This document shows positions 1-8,789 of a stretch of 64,000 nucleotides of DNA, piece by piece. Location: the NCBI RefSeq assembly GCF_903772925.1, contig NZ_LR812090.1:3841830-3905829 (forward strand), given 5' to 3'. The DNA comes from Alteromonas macleodii. Lineage in GTDB: Bacteria > Pseudomonadota > Gammaproteobacteria > Enterobacterales > Alteromonadaceae. The position numbers were made by a program, and so were the translations under genes. The notes below the pieces were generated by a model. It was given only the letters and a program-made list of their open reading frames with translations. It searched no databases and was not told where the DNA came from. Every line of letters begins with the position of its first letter. The first letter of the stretch is position 1.

Positions 1-40
1 GTGACACTCTTAACGAGTGCCCACACAGATTGTCTTGTCT

Positions 41-74
41 AAATTGTTAAAGAACATTGCGACTCCGTCGCAAT
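41..74 (-). promoter_or_regulatory. rRNA operon leader: boxA antiterminator with upstream hairpin
   Basis: Read on the minus strand, 56-41 is TGTTCTTTAACAATTT, the gammaproteobacterial rRNA boxA antitermination element bound by NusB/S10 (established knowledge). Just upstream on that strand, 74-56 is a perfect inverted repeat (ATTGC...GCAAT) that fits a boxB-like hairpin. Further downstream (40-1) comes the CTGTGTGGGCACTC-type sequence common before 16S rRNA in Vibrio and Alteromonas relatives. The mature 16S gene itself lies outside the window, to the left. Confidence 0.8.
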
Positions 75-126
75 TCACCAGAAGTCATTGCCTCTTAGTG
101 ACTCACCCTGTTCGAGTGAGGTGCGC

Positions 127-154
127 ATTTTACATCGTTTATTTTCGATGTCAA
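127..154 (-). promoter_or_regulatory. rRNA operon promoter, proximal (P2-like)
   Basis: On the minus strand TTGACA (154-149) and TAAAAT (132-127) are separated by 16 bp and followed by a GC-rich discriminator (GCGCACC). A consensus -35 box with a GC-rich discriminator is typical of growth-rate and ppGpp-controlled rRNA promoters. The promoter lies about 70 bp upstream of the boxA and points out of the window. Confidence 0.75.
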
Positions 155-252
155 CCATGTTTTTAAACTTTTTATTTGTTTGAAAACTTGGTTTCGCACT
201 TGTTGCTAAGTTGGCTTTGTTTTTCTCGAAGCCCCCTCAGAACGTGGAGCGC

Positions 253-305
253 ATTATAGATACCTCTTGAGAAAGATCAACACTTAAATTGGTTTTTTTT
301 GCTTT
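253..305 (-). promoter_or_regulatory. rRNA operon promoter, distal (P1-like) with A/T-rich UP region
   Basis: On the minus strand TTGATC (280-275) and a perfect TATAAT (258-253) are 16 bp apart, followed by a GCGCTCC discriminator like that of the proximal promoter. Immediately upstream (about 305-281) is an A/T-rich tract that would serve as an UP element. Tandem promoters with GC discriminators are the usual rrn arrangement. The stretch 306-464 holds no gene that I can see. Confidence 0.7.
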
Positions 306-464
306 TTAAGGCGCTTTTGGTGTTAACCGCTCATTTCTGCATCATTTCCATAGGCTCAATGCATCTTTCGACTAGTTTTTTCACATTTTATTGTTCAAAT
401 TGTTACAAATGAGTAAACTATATACAGCCTCCAACACCATAATAAACAATAGAAAGGTAGGTAT

Positions 465-929
465 ATGAAAGTAGGCTTTATTCAATGCGCTGTAATTAGC
501 GCTATTTTTGCAATTGCAGGGTATTTGTTATTTTCTTCTGCTAGTTTAAACGTCCATGTTCCACTTACCGTATCTGCAGCTCTGCTGATAAGCGGTATCG
601 TTACTCCTTGGCTAGCGTCTCTTATTCAAAGTCCATCTTCCTCAGATGCCAGAGCACACACCAATAACGGATCAGTCGAGACTCTATATGTGGGCAATTT
701 ACCCTATAGGGCAAACGAGAATGCAGTAAAGGAATACTTCAGTAGCTTTATTGAAGTGCAGTCGGTTCGTTTAATGAAGGATCGCAAAACTGGAAAAAGA
801 AAAGGTTACGGTTTTATCGAGGTTGTCACAGACGACCTTAGCAGTGTTATTGATAAAACAAATGACTCAATCTTCCAGGAACGAACGTTGAAAGTTCGAC
901 CTGCAAAAGACAAAGTCGAACACGTGTAA
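465..929 (+). CDS. Membrane-anchored RRM RNA-binding protein
   Basis: This 154-residue protein has two predicted hydrophobic helices at its N-terminus (about residues 5-27 and 33-54), a polar linker rich in Ser and Asn, and one RNA recognition motif from about residue 72 to 148. Both RRM signatures are visible: RNP2 as LYVGNLPY and RNP1 as RKGYGFIEV. RRM proteins bind single-stranded RNA; here the domain would face the cytoplasm next to the membrane. A good ribosome site (AAAGGTAGG) precedes the ATG. It stands alone between the rRNA promoter region and a terminator at 956-992. The RNA target and role are unknown. Similar RRM proteins occur in marine gammaproteobacteria, and I have no gene name for it. 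Confidence 0.8.
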   Translation: MKVGFIQCAVISAIFAIAGYLLFSSASLNVHVPLTVSAALLISGIVTPWLASLIQSPSSSDARAHTNNGSVETLYVGNLPYRANENAVKEYFSSFIEVQSVRLMKDRKTGKRKGYGFIEVVTDDLSSVIDKTNDSIFQERTLKVRPAKDKVEHV

Positions 930-955
930 TTCTTATTCGTAGTTTTTAGTTATGT

Positions 956-992
956 AAAAAAGCCCGGTAAGCTCTCGCTTCCGGGCTTTTTA
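956..992. terminator. Bidirectional rho-independent terminator
   Basis: AGCCCGG (961-967) pairs with CCGGGCT (981-987), with an A-run before and a T-run after. It lies between two convergent genes (RRM protein and DUF5610 protein) and can end both transcripts. Confidence 0.85.
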
Positions 993-1004
993 TTGTCATA
1001 AGCA

Positions 1005-2321
1005 TTAGCTCTCGCTGGTTTCAGCAGATTGAGGAAGGCCATCTAATAAAGTTTGATTAAAAGATCGAAATCTATTTATGGCGGATATAAGGTCAGGAAC
1101 CTGTACATCTTCCATTTCGTTAATAATGCCAGCTATTAACGCATTATAGTCTTCGTTACTTTCTAACTTACTTTCTGCGTTAGCAAAGGTATCCATCATT
1201 TTCTCTAGATACTGAGCGATTGGACTAACCACATTACCGAACTTCGCGTTGTCGCTTTTATCTTCGTTATAGTGCTGAATATTTTCGTATGTCTTTAGCA
1301 CTTCTGTTTGTGTTGTTCTATTTAGTTGTAGTGCGTAACCAACCAACTCTTTATCATCAAAGCCTAAACTCAGTGCTTCTTCGAATGCCTTGTCGATATC
1401 ACCACTATAGAAGGTGTCGGCTAGATCCTGTACTTGTCCAACTAAATCAGCTATCGAATTCAATTCCTCTTCATCAAGCTTTCCTTTTAATGAAAAGCTT
1501 ATACCGCTTCTTTCATAATATTGATAAGACGTTTGTTGAGAATAGCTTGCCGAAAAATCATTTTCATTTTGTTCACCATTTCCGCCAGATAAATCTTGAG
1601 ATGCCTGAGCTTGAAAATTGAATTGCTGAGAAGCCTGGAAAGATCGCTGGCTTTCAAAACTAAAGCTCACCTCATCACCATCTTTAGTACGAATTACCAA
1701 ACTACCGCTTTTTTCGTCCGATGCAGCTAAAGCTTCTAAGGATGAAAGTTGAACAGCATTAGGCTGTTGGCGACCGAAGATATCGGTTTCTAGATCATTA
1801 ATACCCGTATCAATAAGATCCCGGCTTTTCGTTATACCTTGCTCAATCTCTTCATTCATAAACCCAGCGAGATCTTTTTCGGCCATTGCGAAACCGCGGC
1901 TTACTCCTTCCCTTGCTTGGCTAAATAGCCCGGTCAGCTTTTCGTCGCTGGCACCTCCATCGGCTGCGCCGCGAATAACGCTGCCCACGAACTTAAGTAC
2001 GTTTCGCGCTACTTTTTCAAAATCGAATAAACCGCTCGACTTTTCTTCAAGATTTTTCTCTTTCGTTTCTTGTGGTTTTTGCCCATCTATTTCCAACGCT
2101 TGATTAATATTGCTACTTACCACGCGCAAGCCGATACTCGTCTGGCTACTTGAAACAGATACTGAAGCTGCTTGTTGCTTCGAGAACTCAGCGGCTTGCT
2201 GCAATCCGTCTTGCTGCAGCTGCTTTTTAAGCGCTTCATTCGGGTGAACCGTTGCCTTTTGATCCGCTTTCTGATCAACCTTTTGGTCTCCCATAAAAGC
2301 TTTAATTTGACCCACGTTCAT
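1005..2321 (-). CDS. DUF5610 domain protein
   Basis: This 438-residue soluble protein has no signal peptide. It is rich in Gln, Ser and Glu, with a low-complexity N-terminus containing repeated DQK units. The segment at about residues 95-190 (FDFEKVARNVLKFVG, then SQAREGVSRGF and a helix with IEQGI) resembles the DUF5610 family found in Alteromonas, Shewanella and Vibrio; this is recalled, not searched. The rest is predicted helical, with aromatic-rich patches (QQTSYQYYERSG). The ATG has an AGGAT-type ribosome site. Function is unknown. It is monocistronic and shares the terminator at 956-992 with the convergent RRM gene. Confidence 0.75.
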   Translation of the reverse strand: MNVGQIKAFMGDQKVDQKADQKATVHPNEALKKQLQQDGLQQAAEFSKQQAASVSVSSSQTSIGLRVVSSNINQALEIDGQKPQETKEKNLEEKSSGLFDFEKVARNVLKFVGSVIRGAADGGASDEKLTGLFSQAREGVSRGFAMAEKDLAGFMNEEIEQGITKSRDLIDTGINDLETDIFGRQQPNAVQLSSLEALAASDEKSGSLVIRTKDGDEVSFSFESQRSFQASQQFNFQAQASQDLSGGNGEQNENDFSASYSQQTSYQYYERSGISFSLKGKLDEEELNSIADLVGQVQDLADTFYSGDIDKAFEEALSLGFDDKELVGYALQLNRTTQTEVLKTYENIQHYNEDKSDNAKFGNVVSPIAQYLEKMMDTFANAESKLESNEDYNALIAGIINEMEDVQVPDLISAINRFRSFNQTLLDGLPQSAETSES

Positions 2322-2511
2322 AATTTGATCCTCACTATCCTCATTCTTATTATCGGCAAAGAATCAATATTGTTTAATTTTAATACAGCATTTTTTTCTA
2401 AAAGCTATTTAGGCAATCATGCATACTAATAATGAAGAAGTCGGGAGCGCTTGTTGCAGTTATTTTTTAAGGGACTACAATTCGCGACCTTAATAATGAA
2501 TGGAGAATTTT

Positions 2512-3609
2512 ATGACCACCAATGAACAACAACGCTATCAAGAGCAGTTGGACGAAAAAGTAAATCGTCTCACCGCGTTGCTTTCTCCATTCAATGCACC
2601 AGAACTTTCTGTATTCCCGTCTCAGCCAACGCACTATCGTATGCGTGCGGAGTTTAGAGTGTGGCATGAGGGCGATGACTTATTCCACATAATGTTTAAT
2701 CAGGAAACGAAAGAAAAATATCGTGTAGATAGCTTTCCCCCTGCTTGCAAAGCAATAAACGATGCGATGAGACTTTTGCTTGAAGAAGTAAGACCAAACG
2801 AAACTCTCAGAAAAAAGTTATTTCAAATCGATTACCTCTCTGCACTGTCTGGCGAACTTGTTATAAGTCTTTTATACCATCGTCAATTAGATGAAGAATG
2901 GCAAGTGGCTGCAAAAGAATTAAAAGCGACACTTGAGACTCACTTTCCCAAAGTAAACATCATTGGTCGCGCTAGAAAACAAAAGCTTATTATCGACAAC
3001 GATTTTGTGATTGAGCGTTTACCAGTAAACGGTAGAGAATTCGTTTTCAAGCATATAGAAAACAGTTTTACTCAGCCCAATGCTGAAGTGAACTGTAAAA
3101 TGATTGAATGGGCCTTAGATTGTGTAAAGCCACTCTCAGGCGATTTACTGGAAATGTATTGCGGTGCTGGTAACTTCTCACTGCCGCTAGCACTTCACTT
3201 TGATAATGTCGTAGGTACCGAAATAGCTAAACCTTCGGTGCAGGCTGCACAATTTAATATTGAGCAGAATGAGCTGAGCAATGTAAAAATTGTTAGGTTA
3301 GCGGCTGAAGAATTCACACAGGCTATGAAGGGCGAGCGTACGTTTAGTCGCTTAGAAGGCATTGATTTAAGCACTTACAATTTCACCACTGTATTGGTCG
3401 ACCCTCCAAGAGCTGGGTTAGATGAAGACTCGCTAAGAATGATTCAGGATTACGATAATATTGTGTATATCTCGTGTAACCCTGAGACTTTAGCGCAGAA
3501 CCTTGAGCTTTTAAGTAAGACTCACAATATTTCGCAGTCTGCGCTTTTCGATCAGTTCCCGTTCACTCATCACATCGAGGCAGGTGTACTACTTACACGC
3601 AAAGTCTAG
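2512..3609 (+). CDS. trmA: tRNA (uracil-54,C5)-methyltransferase TrmA
   Basis: TrmA makes ribothymidine (m5U54) in the T-loop of tRNAs using S-adenosylmethionine, and also acts as a tRNA folding chaperone. From the ATG at 2512 the protein is 365 residues, against 366 in E. coli, and reads as a close homologue throughout (HYRMRAEFR near the start, ENSFTQPNA mid-protein). The SAM-binding motif is [15 protein letters not shown], the DPPRAG motif starts near residue 297, and the catalytic nucleophile is Cys322 in ISCNPETL. An in-frame ATG at 2500 exists, but GGAGA at 2502-2506 sits correctly for 2512. A perfect hairpin overlaps the stop codon. Confidence 0.97.
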   Translation: MTTNEQQRYQEQLDEKVNRLTALLSPFNAPELSVFPSQPTHYRMRAEFRVWHEGDDLFHIMFNQETKEKYRVDSFPPACKAINDAMRLLLEEVRPNETLRKKLFQIDYLSALSGELVISLLYHRQLDEEWQVAAKELKATLETHFPKVNIIGRARKQKLIIDNDFVIERLPVNGREFVFKHIENSFTQPNAEVNCKMIEWALDCVKPLSGDLLEMYCGAGNFSLPLALHFDNVVGTEIAKPSVQAAQFNIEQNELSNVKIVRLAAEEFTQAMKGERTFSRLEGIDLSTYNFTTVLVDPPRAGLDEDSLRMIQDYDNIVYISCNPETLAQNLELLSKTHNISQSALFDQFPFTHHIEAGVLLTRKV

Positions 3610-3622
3610 TTTGCGTGTAAGT
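3591..3622. terminator. Perfect 13-bp hairpin across the trmA stop codon
   Basis: ACTTACACGCAAA (3591-3603) pairs perfectly with TTTGCGTGTAAGT (3610-3622) around a 6-base loop holding the trmA stop codon. The next bases are CATTTTCT, a weak T-run. It lies between convergent trmA and the DUF1330 gene (which ends at 3632), so it may end or stabilise either transcript. Confidence 0.6.
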
Positions 3623-3631
3623 CATTTTCTA

Positions 3632-3922
3632 CTACTCCTTGCCTTCTACAAGAACGTGATGGCTTATTGAGCCGTCAGTTCTTAGTTTTAGTAGCGGAAG
3701 GTAATCTGGGTCAGACATAAAGTCGAGTGCGCTTTGTTTTGAAGGCCACTGTATAATAACGCGAATGGCGGGTTCTTCTCTTTCGCCCTCTAAAGTTTGA
3801 TGATTTGCACTGTTCGCTAAATATTTTCCACCATGTTTCGACACGATATCTGCGGCGAGTTTTACATAGTGTGGGATCCACGCTTCATTAGTAGGTGTAA
3901 CTTCTAAAACTGAATAATACAT
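3632..3922 (-). CDS. DUF1330 family small protein
   Basis: A 96-residue protein of the dimeric alpha/beta-barrel type. The pattern HGGKYLANSAN, then a central strand (RVIIQWPS) and DFMSDPDYLPLLKLR, matches the DUF1330 family, which shares the ferredoxin-like fold of antibiotic-biosynthesis monooxygenases. Family members have no agreed function. There is no signal peptide and no cofactor motif. The start is an ATG preceded by AGAAAGAGAG. It stands alone, convergent with trmA. Confidence 0.8.
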   Translation of the reverse strand: MYYSVLEVTPTNEAWIPHYVKLAADIVSKHGGKYLANSANHQTLEGEREEPAIRVIIQWPSKQSALDFMSDPDYLPLLKLRTDGSISHHVLVEGKE

Positions 3923-4056
3923 ATCTTGCTCTCTTTCTTAAAATTAACTGGTTGAACCCAGCGTTATCGTATTGAGAGCTTAACAAGCTATATTCCATGT
4001 AATAAGAAGGCTTACACTAGAATCTGTTTCGTAAAATACTTGATAATACTTCCGTG

Positions 4057-4650
4057 CTACGCTTTCTGCGTAGCGCCTACTTGAACAAAGCGAAGTTGCG
4101 TTTTCACTCTTTCACCGATTTCACTTCTAAGCTTATCATCCGCTTCTAATGCTTCAGCTCCGGCACTGAATACCAGTCTTACCATGGCATCGGCTTGTAA
4201 CTGGGCACAGGCGTATTCCACACCCTGCTGCTCGATAATGTAGTCAGTAAGTTCATCGATGAAATGTTGAATTTCTCTGAACACTGCTAGTCGGTAAGCA
4301 GACGACGTACCGGTATGCTCTCGCAGTAATAAACGAAATACGTTTGTGTTGGCCGCGATGAATTCCATAAAGGTTTCAACAGAGGTATGGATGACGCCCC
4401 CGCCTGAAGCTATGCGCCTTCTAGCCTGGCGCATAAGCTGACGAAGGGCCAAACCTGCTTCATCCACCAGCGTTAAACCCAACTCGTCCATATCTTTAAA
4501 GTGTCGATAAAACGACGTGGGGGCAATACCAGCTTCTCGGGCAACTTCACGCAAACTTATTGCCGATAAACTACGGTTTTCGTCTAGCAGTGAAAACGCA
4601 GCATGGATAATATTTTGGCGGGTTTTTAATTTCTGTTCTTGTCGGCTCAC
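4057..4650 (-). CDS. fabR: TetR-family repressor of unsaturated fatty acid synthesis, FabR
   Basis: FabR senses the ratio of unsaturated to saturated acyl-thioesters and represses genes of unsaturated fatty acid synthesis. This 197-residue protein is close to E. coli FabR: the DNA-binding helices read [20 protein letters not shown] (about residues 27-46), followed by [12 protein letters not shown] and [13 protein letters not shown]. It is somewhat shorter than the enterobacterial protein at the C-terminus. It is divergent from a fatty-acid desaturase, and a palindrome at 4898-4909 lies at that gene's probable promoter, which supports the assignment and the likely target. Confidence 0.93.
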   Translation of the reverse strand: MSRQEQKLKTRQNIIHAAFSLLDENRSLSAISLREVAREAGIAPTSFYRHFKDMDELGLTLVDEAGLALRQLMRQARRRIASGGGVIHTSVETFMEFIAANTNVFRLLLREHTGTSSAYRLAVFREIQHFIDELTDYIIEQQGVEYACAQLQADAMVRLVFSAGAEALEADDKLRSEIGERVKTQLRFVQVGATQKA

Positions 4651-4885
4651 GTTCGCACCCTGTGTTCATTAACTTTTAATGGTCTGATGATTTTTTAACT
4701 TTAGAGTCTACTTTCAACGTCATCTGAATAACCATTAACGCAATCGAACCTCATACATCAAAGACTAGCACGCCTAGTTTATCGCAACACGCACTGATGG
4801 GGAAAGGGAAACAAAATCATCTCTTTTATAAACAAGGGTTAAGCATTAATTCTCACGTTTTACCTACGTTTTAGCCACCCTCGGC

Positions 4886-4909
4886 TATAATTAAACTTTA
4901 CACATGTAA
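4886..4909 (+). promoter_or_regulatory. Desaturase promoter with putative FabR operator
   Basis: In the 340-bp gap between fabR and the desaturase, TATAAT at 4886-4891 is followed at 4898-4909 by the perfect palindrome TTACACATGTAA. Transcription would begin inside the palindrome, so a bound repressor would block it. The TACAnnTGTA core resembles what is known of FabR/DesT-type sites. The -35 region is weak. The operator assignment is inference; nothing else was recognised in this gap. Confidence 0.55.
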
Positions 4910-4990
4910 GCAGAACTTATATGGGTTTTGCTTGCCTGAAGCCTCGTAAAAAGATAAATTAGCGAACAGTTGTAAGCCAAGTTGTATAAA

Positions 4991-6118
4991 ATGAAAAAAC
5001 CTCCTCTTATCCTAACGAATGTGCTGGTATTTATAATATCAGGCGCAATTGCATTTATAGGTGTGCCGCTTTGGGTGGCATATCAGGGTATCGATTGGGC
5101 AGAAATCGGTACCGCCATATTCCTATTCTATTTCACCGGTATGTCGATAACCGCTGGGTATCATCGCTTGTGGTCACATAAAACCTACGATGCCAACATT
5201 GTAGTTCGTGTCGTATTAGCGATTGGTGGGGCGATGGCCCTGCAAAACAGTATCTTGCACTGGTCGTCAGATCATCGCGTTCACCATCGCCATGTAGATG
5301 ACAACGACAAAGACCCCTACTCTGCAAAGAAAGGGCTTTGGTTTGCGCACATCGGCTGGATGTTACGCGAGTATCAAGCCAAGCGTTACGATGATTACAG
5401 CAACTGTAAAGATCTACAAAAAGATAGCGTTGTAATGTGGCAGCACAAATACTACTTGCCTATCGTACTCGCTGCTAACTTTGGTATTACTGGTCTTTTG
5501 GGTTATCTGAACGGCGACGTCATGGGCATGATCTTAGTAGCCGGTGTGTTGCGCTTAGTGCTGGTTCACCACGTTACCTTCTTCATTAACTCACTTGCTC
5601 ACTTCTGGGGTAGTCAGCCTTACACCGATAAGAATACGGCACGTGATAATGGCGTCTTAGCATTCTTTACTTTTGGTGAGGGTTATCACAACTATCACCA
5701 TATTTTTGAGTACGACTACCGTAATGGCATTCGTTGGTATCAGTTTGATCCGACTAAATGGCTGATCAAAGGGCTGTCTTATGTAGGTTTAACGTCGAAC
5801 CTTCGCAAGGTGCCTGAAGAACGCATCGAAAAGGCTCTGGCGGCCATGCAGCTTCAAAGAGCAAGTGAAAAAGTATCGTTACTACCGAATGCGGAAGAAA
5901 TGATGCACACTATTCAAGAAGAGTACGACCTGCTAATGCAGCGGATGAGTGAGTACTACGCAACGAAAAAGCGCGTTATGCGCGTTAAGAAGCGTACATT
6001 AAAACGCAGCATTGAAGGATTAGAGCTTGCTTACAAATATAAAGAGATGAAGCACGCCTTTGCAGTGCAGAAAGAGAAATGGGTCCAACTGCAAAGCCTG
6101 TCACTACAAATGGCGTAG
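4991..6118 (+). CDS. Membrane fatty-acid (acyl-CoA/delta-9 type) desaturase
   Basis: This di-iron integral-membrane enzyme puts a cis double bond into acyl chains, using O2 and electrons from a redox partner, and keeps membranes fluid in the cold. All three histidine boxes are present: HRLWSH (58-63), HRVHHRH (95-101) and HNYHH (233-237). Hydrophobic segments at about 7-30, 32-52, 145-170 and 175-205 fit the usual four-helix topology. After residue 285 there is a basic, helical C-terminal tail (about 90 residues) longer than in the minimal enzyme. The ATG at 4991 is preferred to a TTG three codons earlier; its ribosome site is weak. Divergence from fabR suggests repression by FabR. Confidence 0.9.
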   Translation: MKKPPLILTNVLVFIISGAIAFIGVPLWVAYQGIDWAEIGTAIFLFYFTGMSITAGYHRLWSHKTYDANIVVRVVLAIGGAMALQNSILHWSSDHRVHHRHVDDNDKDPYSAKKGLWFAHIGWMLREYQAKRYDDYSNCKDLQKDSVVMWQHKYYLPIVLAANFGITGLLGYLNGDVMGMILVAGVLRLVLVHHVTFFINSLAHFWGSQPYTDKNTARDNGVLAFFTFGEGYHNYHHIFEYDYRNGIRWYQFDPTKWLIKGLSYVGLTSNLRKVPEERIEKALAAMQLQRASEKVSLLPNAEEMMHTIQEEYDLLMQRMSEYYATKKRVMRVKKRTLKRSIEGLELAYKYKEMKHAFAVQKEKWVQLQSLSLQMA

Positions 6119-6153
6119 CATTACGTATTCTTTTAGCTAATTGGATTAAAACG

Positions 6154-6189
6154 AAAACCACATAAGTATCTGCTTATGTGGTTTTTTTT
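6154..6189 (+). terminator. Rho-independent terminator after the desaturase
   Basis: AACCACATAAG (6156-6166) pairs with CTTATGTGGTT (6173-6183), followed by a run of T. It lies 40 bp after the desaturase stop codon. Confidence 0.9.
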
Positions 6190-6314
6190 ATTCTATAGTT
6201 GGAATTACAAAGTAAGTAAGGTAGTTATACTAAAACCAGAATCACTTATTTTGTATTGCGGCTCACTATTTTGATATTCCGCGTAATACAAAGATAACAA
6301 TATGGGAAAGGAAG

Positions 6315-7736
6315 ATGGCAACGAAGCAAAAAACTAAAGCTCCGTCGTATCATTACGACGCGATAGTTATAGGCACTGGCCCTGGTGGAGAAGGTGTTGC
6401 AATGCAGCTTGCCAAGACCGGTAAAAAAGTGGCAGTGGTAGAGCGATACGAAGCAGTTGGTGGCGGCTGTACTCACTGGGGAACCATTCCATCTAAAGCG
6501 CTTCGTCACTCTGTCAGTCGTCTTATTGAATACAATACGTCTCCCCTGTTTGCCGACAACCACTTAAGTAAGAGCCTTACATTTTCAGACATCATGCGCC
6601 ATGCTAGTGGCGTAGTGCAAAGCCAAACTCGCCTGCGTTCTTCTTTTTATGATAGGAACCGCGTTACCCTGTTTCATGGCGAAGCCAGCTTTGTCGATGC
6701 TCACACCTTGGAAATAACCCGAGAAGATGGCTCGAAGGACACGGTCAAAGCAGCACAAATAGCAATAGCTACAGGTTCGCGCCCCTATTGCCCGAAAGAT
6801 ATCGATTTTAATCACCCTCGTATTTATAACTCTGACACCATCTTATCTTTAGATCACGATCCAAAGTCCATCATAATTTATGGTGCAGGTGTAATTGGGT
6901 CGGAATATGCCAGTATCTTTAGAGGCTTGGGAGTAAAAGTCGATCTGGTTAATATGCGAGACCGTTTGTTGTCATTCTTAGATGACGAAATCTCTGATGC
7001 GCTAAGTTACCACTTATGGAACAACGGCGTACTTATTCGTCACAATGAAACCTACTCCTCTGTAGAAGCGACAGATGATTCAGTAATTTTGAACCTAGAG
7101 TCAGGCAAGCGCATGCGGGCCGATTGCTTATTGTTTGCTAATGGCCGTACGGGCAACACCGATACCCTGAAACTTGAGAATATTGGTTTAAAAGCTGATG
7201 GTAGAGGCCAACTTAAAGTTAATGAAAGTTATCAAACTGACGTAGACAATGTATTTGCGGTTGGCGATGTGATTGGTTACCCAAGTTTGGCATCGGCAGC
7301 CTATAATCAAGGTCGATTTGCCGCTGAGGCGATGCTCGGCATAAATACACATTCAGCTTTAGTAGAAGATATTCCTTCAGGTATCTATACCATCCCGGAA
7401 ATTAGTTCGGTAGGTAAGACAGAACAAGAACTTACCGCAGCCAAAGTACCTTATGAGGTGGGAAGAGCCCAGTTCAAACATTTGGCTAGAGCGCAGATTG
7501 CATCAACGCAAACGGGTAGCCTTAAAATTCTATTTCACCGGGAAACGAAAGAAATACTGGGTATTCACTGCTTTGGTGAACGTGCCTCTGAGATTGTTCA
7601 TATCGGCCAAGCCATCATGCAGCAAAAAGGTGAAGGCAACACCATAGACTACTTCGTTAACACCACATTTAACTATCCGACCATGGCGGAAGCGTATCGT
7701 GTTGCTGCCATCAACGGGCTAAATAGGATTTTTTAA
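6315..7736 (+). CDS. sthA: Soluble pyridine nucleotide transhydrogenase SthA
   Basis: SthA (UdhA) is a FAD flavoprotein that passes hydride between NADPH and NAD+, mostly draining excess NADPH. The 473-residue protein is a close homologue of the E. coli enzyme: FAD-binding GTGPGGEG at 20-27, the [18 protein letters not shown] stretch at 48-65, NAD-binding [18 protein letters not shown] mid-protein, and FAD-contacting [15 protein letters not shown]. As in true SthA, the disulfide of related reductases is absent: Cys52 is kept but the partner position is Thr57. That separates it from lipoamide dehydrogenase or glutathione reductase. AAAGGAAG precedes the ATG. It is a single gene with its own terminator. 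Confidence 0.96.
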   Translation: MATKQKTKAPSYHYDAIVIGTGPGGEGVAMQLAKTGKKVAVVERYEAVGGGCTHWGTIPSKALRHSVSRLIEYNTSPLFADNHLSKSLTFSDIMRHASGVVQSQTRLRSSFYDRNRVTLFHGEASFVDAHTLEITREDGSKDTVKAAQIAIATGSRPYCPKDIDFNHPRIYNSDTILSLDHDPKSIIIYGAGVIGSEYASIFRGLGVKVDLVNMRDRLLSFLDDEISDALSYHLWNNGVLIRHNETYSSVEATDDSVILNLESGKRMRADCLLFANGRTGNTDTLKLENIGLKADGRGQLKVNESYQTDVDNVFAVGDVIGYPSLASAAYNQGRFAAEAMLGINTHSALVEDIPSGIYTIPEISSVGKTEQELTAAKVPYEVGRAQFKHLARAQIASTQTGSLKILFHRETKEILGIHCFGERASEIVHIGQAIMQQKGEGNTIDYFVNTTFNYPTMAEAYRVAAINGLNRIF

Positions 7737-7745
7737 AAGATACAA

Positions 7746-7776
7746 AAAAGCCGGCGAAATTGTCGCCGGCTTATAT
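7746..7776. terminator. Terminator between sthA and the convergent small exported protein
   Basis: AGCCGGCGA (7749-7757) pairs with TCGCCGGCT (7763-7771), preceded by an A-run (so a T-run on the minus strand) and followed by TTATAT. It can serve both convergent genes. Confidence 0.8.
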
Positions 7777-7790
7777 GCGTTAACTAATGA

Positions 7791-8096
7791 TTAGTTACGG
7801 TTCGCAGCAAGCGCATTAAGCGAGTCTTTATGTGCTACGATGTCGATGTGCATATTTTCTTGATCGAATGTCATTGTTGCAATAGCGTAGTCACCCTGAC
7901 TTTCGCTTGCAATGTCGATCAGCTTTGCTTGTGCATCACGGAAACGAATGTTATTGCCGATTTGATCCGACATACATTGGTTATTCATTTCGAATGTTTT
8001 CGCATCCATGCAATCGAAAAGCTGGTTCTCACCAGATTCCGCATGCGCAATACCAAAGGCTGCTGATAGAGCTAATGTTAGTACTACTTTACGCAT
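7791..8096 (-). CDS. Small exported protein of unknown function
   Basis: A 101-residue protein with a clear Sec signal peptide (basic MRK, hydrophobic core to about residue 16, cleavage after AHA near residue 19). The mature part is about 80 residues with two cysteines (in FDCMDAK and NNQCMSD) that could form one disulfide in the periplasm, then a helical and strand-rich C-terminus (DYAIATMTFDQENMHIDIVAHKD). AGGAGAAG precedes the ATG. I do not recognise the family. It is monocistronic. Confidence 0.75.
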   Translation of the reverse strand: MRKVVLTLALSAAFGIAHAESGENQLFDCMDAKTFEMNNQCMSDQIGNNIRFRDAQAKLIDIASESQGDYAIATMTFDQENMHIDIVAHKDSLNALAANRN

Positions 8097-8222
8097 GTTT
8101 CTTCTCCTGTGCTACAGTCTACTACTGTCACTATTAAACATACTGTATATACATTAGATAGTCAAATTGAGATCATACAATTGTGACAAAAGTATTACAA
8201 AGAGAAATAATTGGAGAAAATA

Positions 8223-8789
8223 TTGAAAGGGCACAATGTACTGGTGGCCAAAGCAAAAAGTTGCACGTTGTGTGAACCTCATTTACCTCACAAACCTAAC
8301 CCTATTTTTAACACTTCACCATCCACAAAAATTCTTATTATTGGGCAAGCACCAGGGCTTAAAGCGCACGAAAGAAGCATTGCGTTTAATGATCCCAGCG
8401 GGGATCGCTTGCGTGAATGGCTGTGCGTATCTAAAGAAACTTTTTATAATTCTCGCTTGATCTCGGTGCTACCTATGGGCTTTTGCTTTCCAGGATACAA
8501 AAACGGCGCTGATGCCCCTCCTAGAAAAGAATGTGCACCTACATGGCACAATGAGTTTCTCACCTACCTAAAGCCTAAAGTCACGCTTTACGTAGGTCGA
8601 TACTCACAGCAGTATTATTTACCCCAGTACAAGACTTTGACTGAAGCAGTAGGCGCGCCGACTAATACACACTTTGTTTTACCTCACCCATCTGGGAGGA
8701 ATAACAGGTGGCTTGCTAAAAATCCATGGTTCGAGCAGACTATACTTCCCAAACTGCAGCGTGTTGTTTCAGCAGCCTTATCTGATTAA
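8223..8789 (+). CDS. Uracil-DNA glycosylase superfamily protein
   Basis: This 188-residue protein has the alpha/beta fold of the uracil-DNA glycosylase superfamily. The N-terminal active-site-type motif is ILIIGQAPG with downstream PSGDRLREWL, and the C-terminal motif is LPHPSGRNNRW. CTLC near the N-terminus recalls half of the iron-sulfur cysteines of family 4 enzymes, but the full set is not obvious, so base-excision activity is inferred from fold only. I chose the TTG start at 8223 because GGAG (8213-8216) sits 6 bases upstream; the TTG at 8211 would include that ribosome site. Its stop codon overlaps the stop of the convergent response-regulator gene by 4 bases. Confidence 0.8.
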   Translation: MKGHNVLVAKAKSCTLCEPHLPHKPNPIFNTSPSTKILIIGQAPGLKAHERSIAFNDPSGDRLREWLCVSKETFYNSRLISVLPMGFCFPGYKNGADAPPRKECAPTWHNEFLTYLKPKVTLYVGRYSQQYYLPQYKTLTEAVGAPTNTHFVLPHPSGRNNRWLAKNPWFEQTILPKLQRVVSAALSD

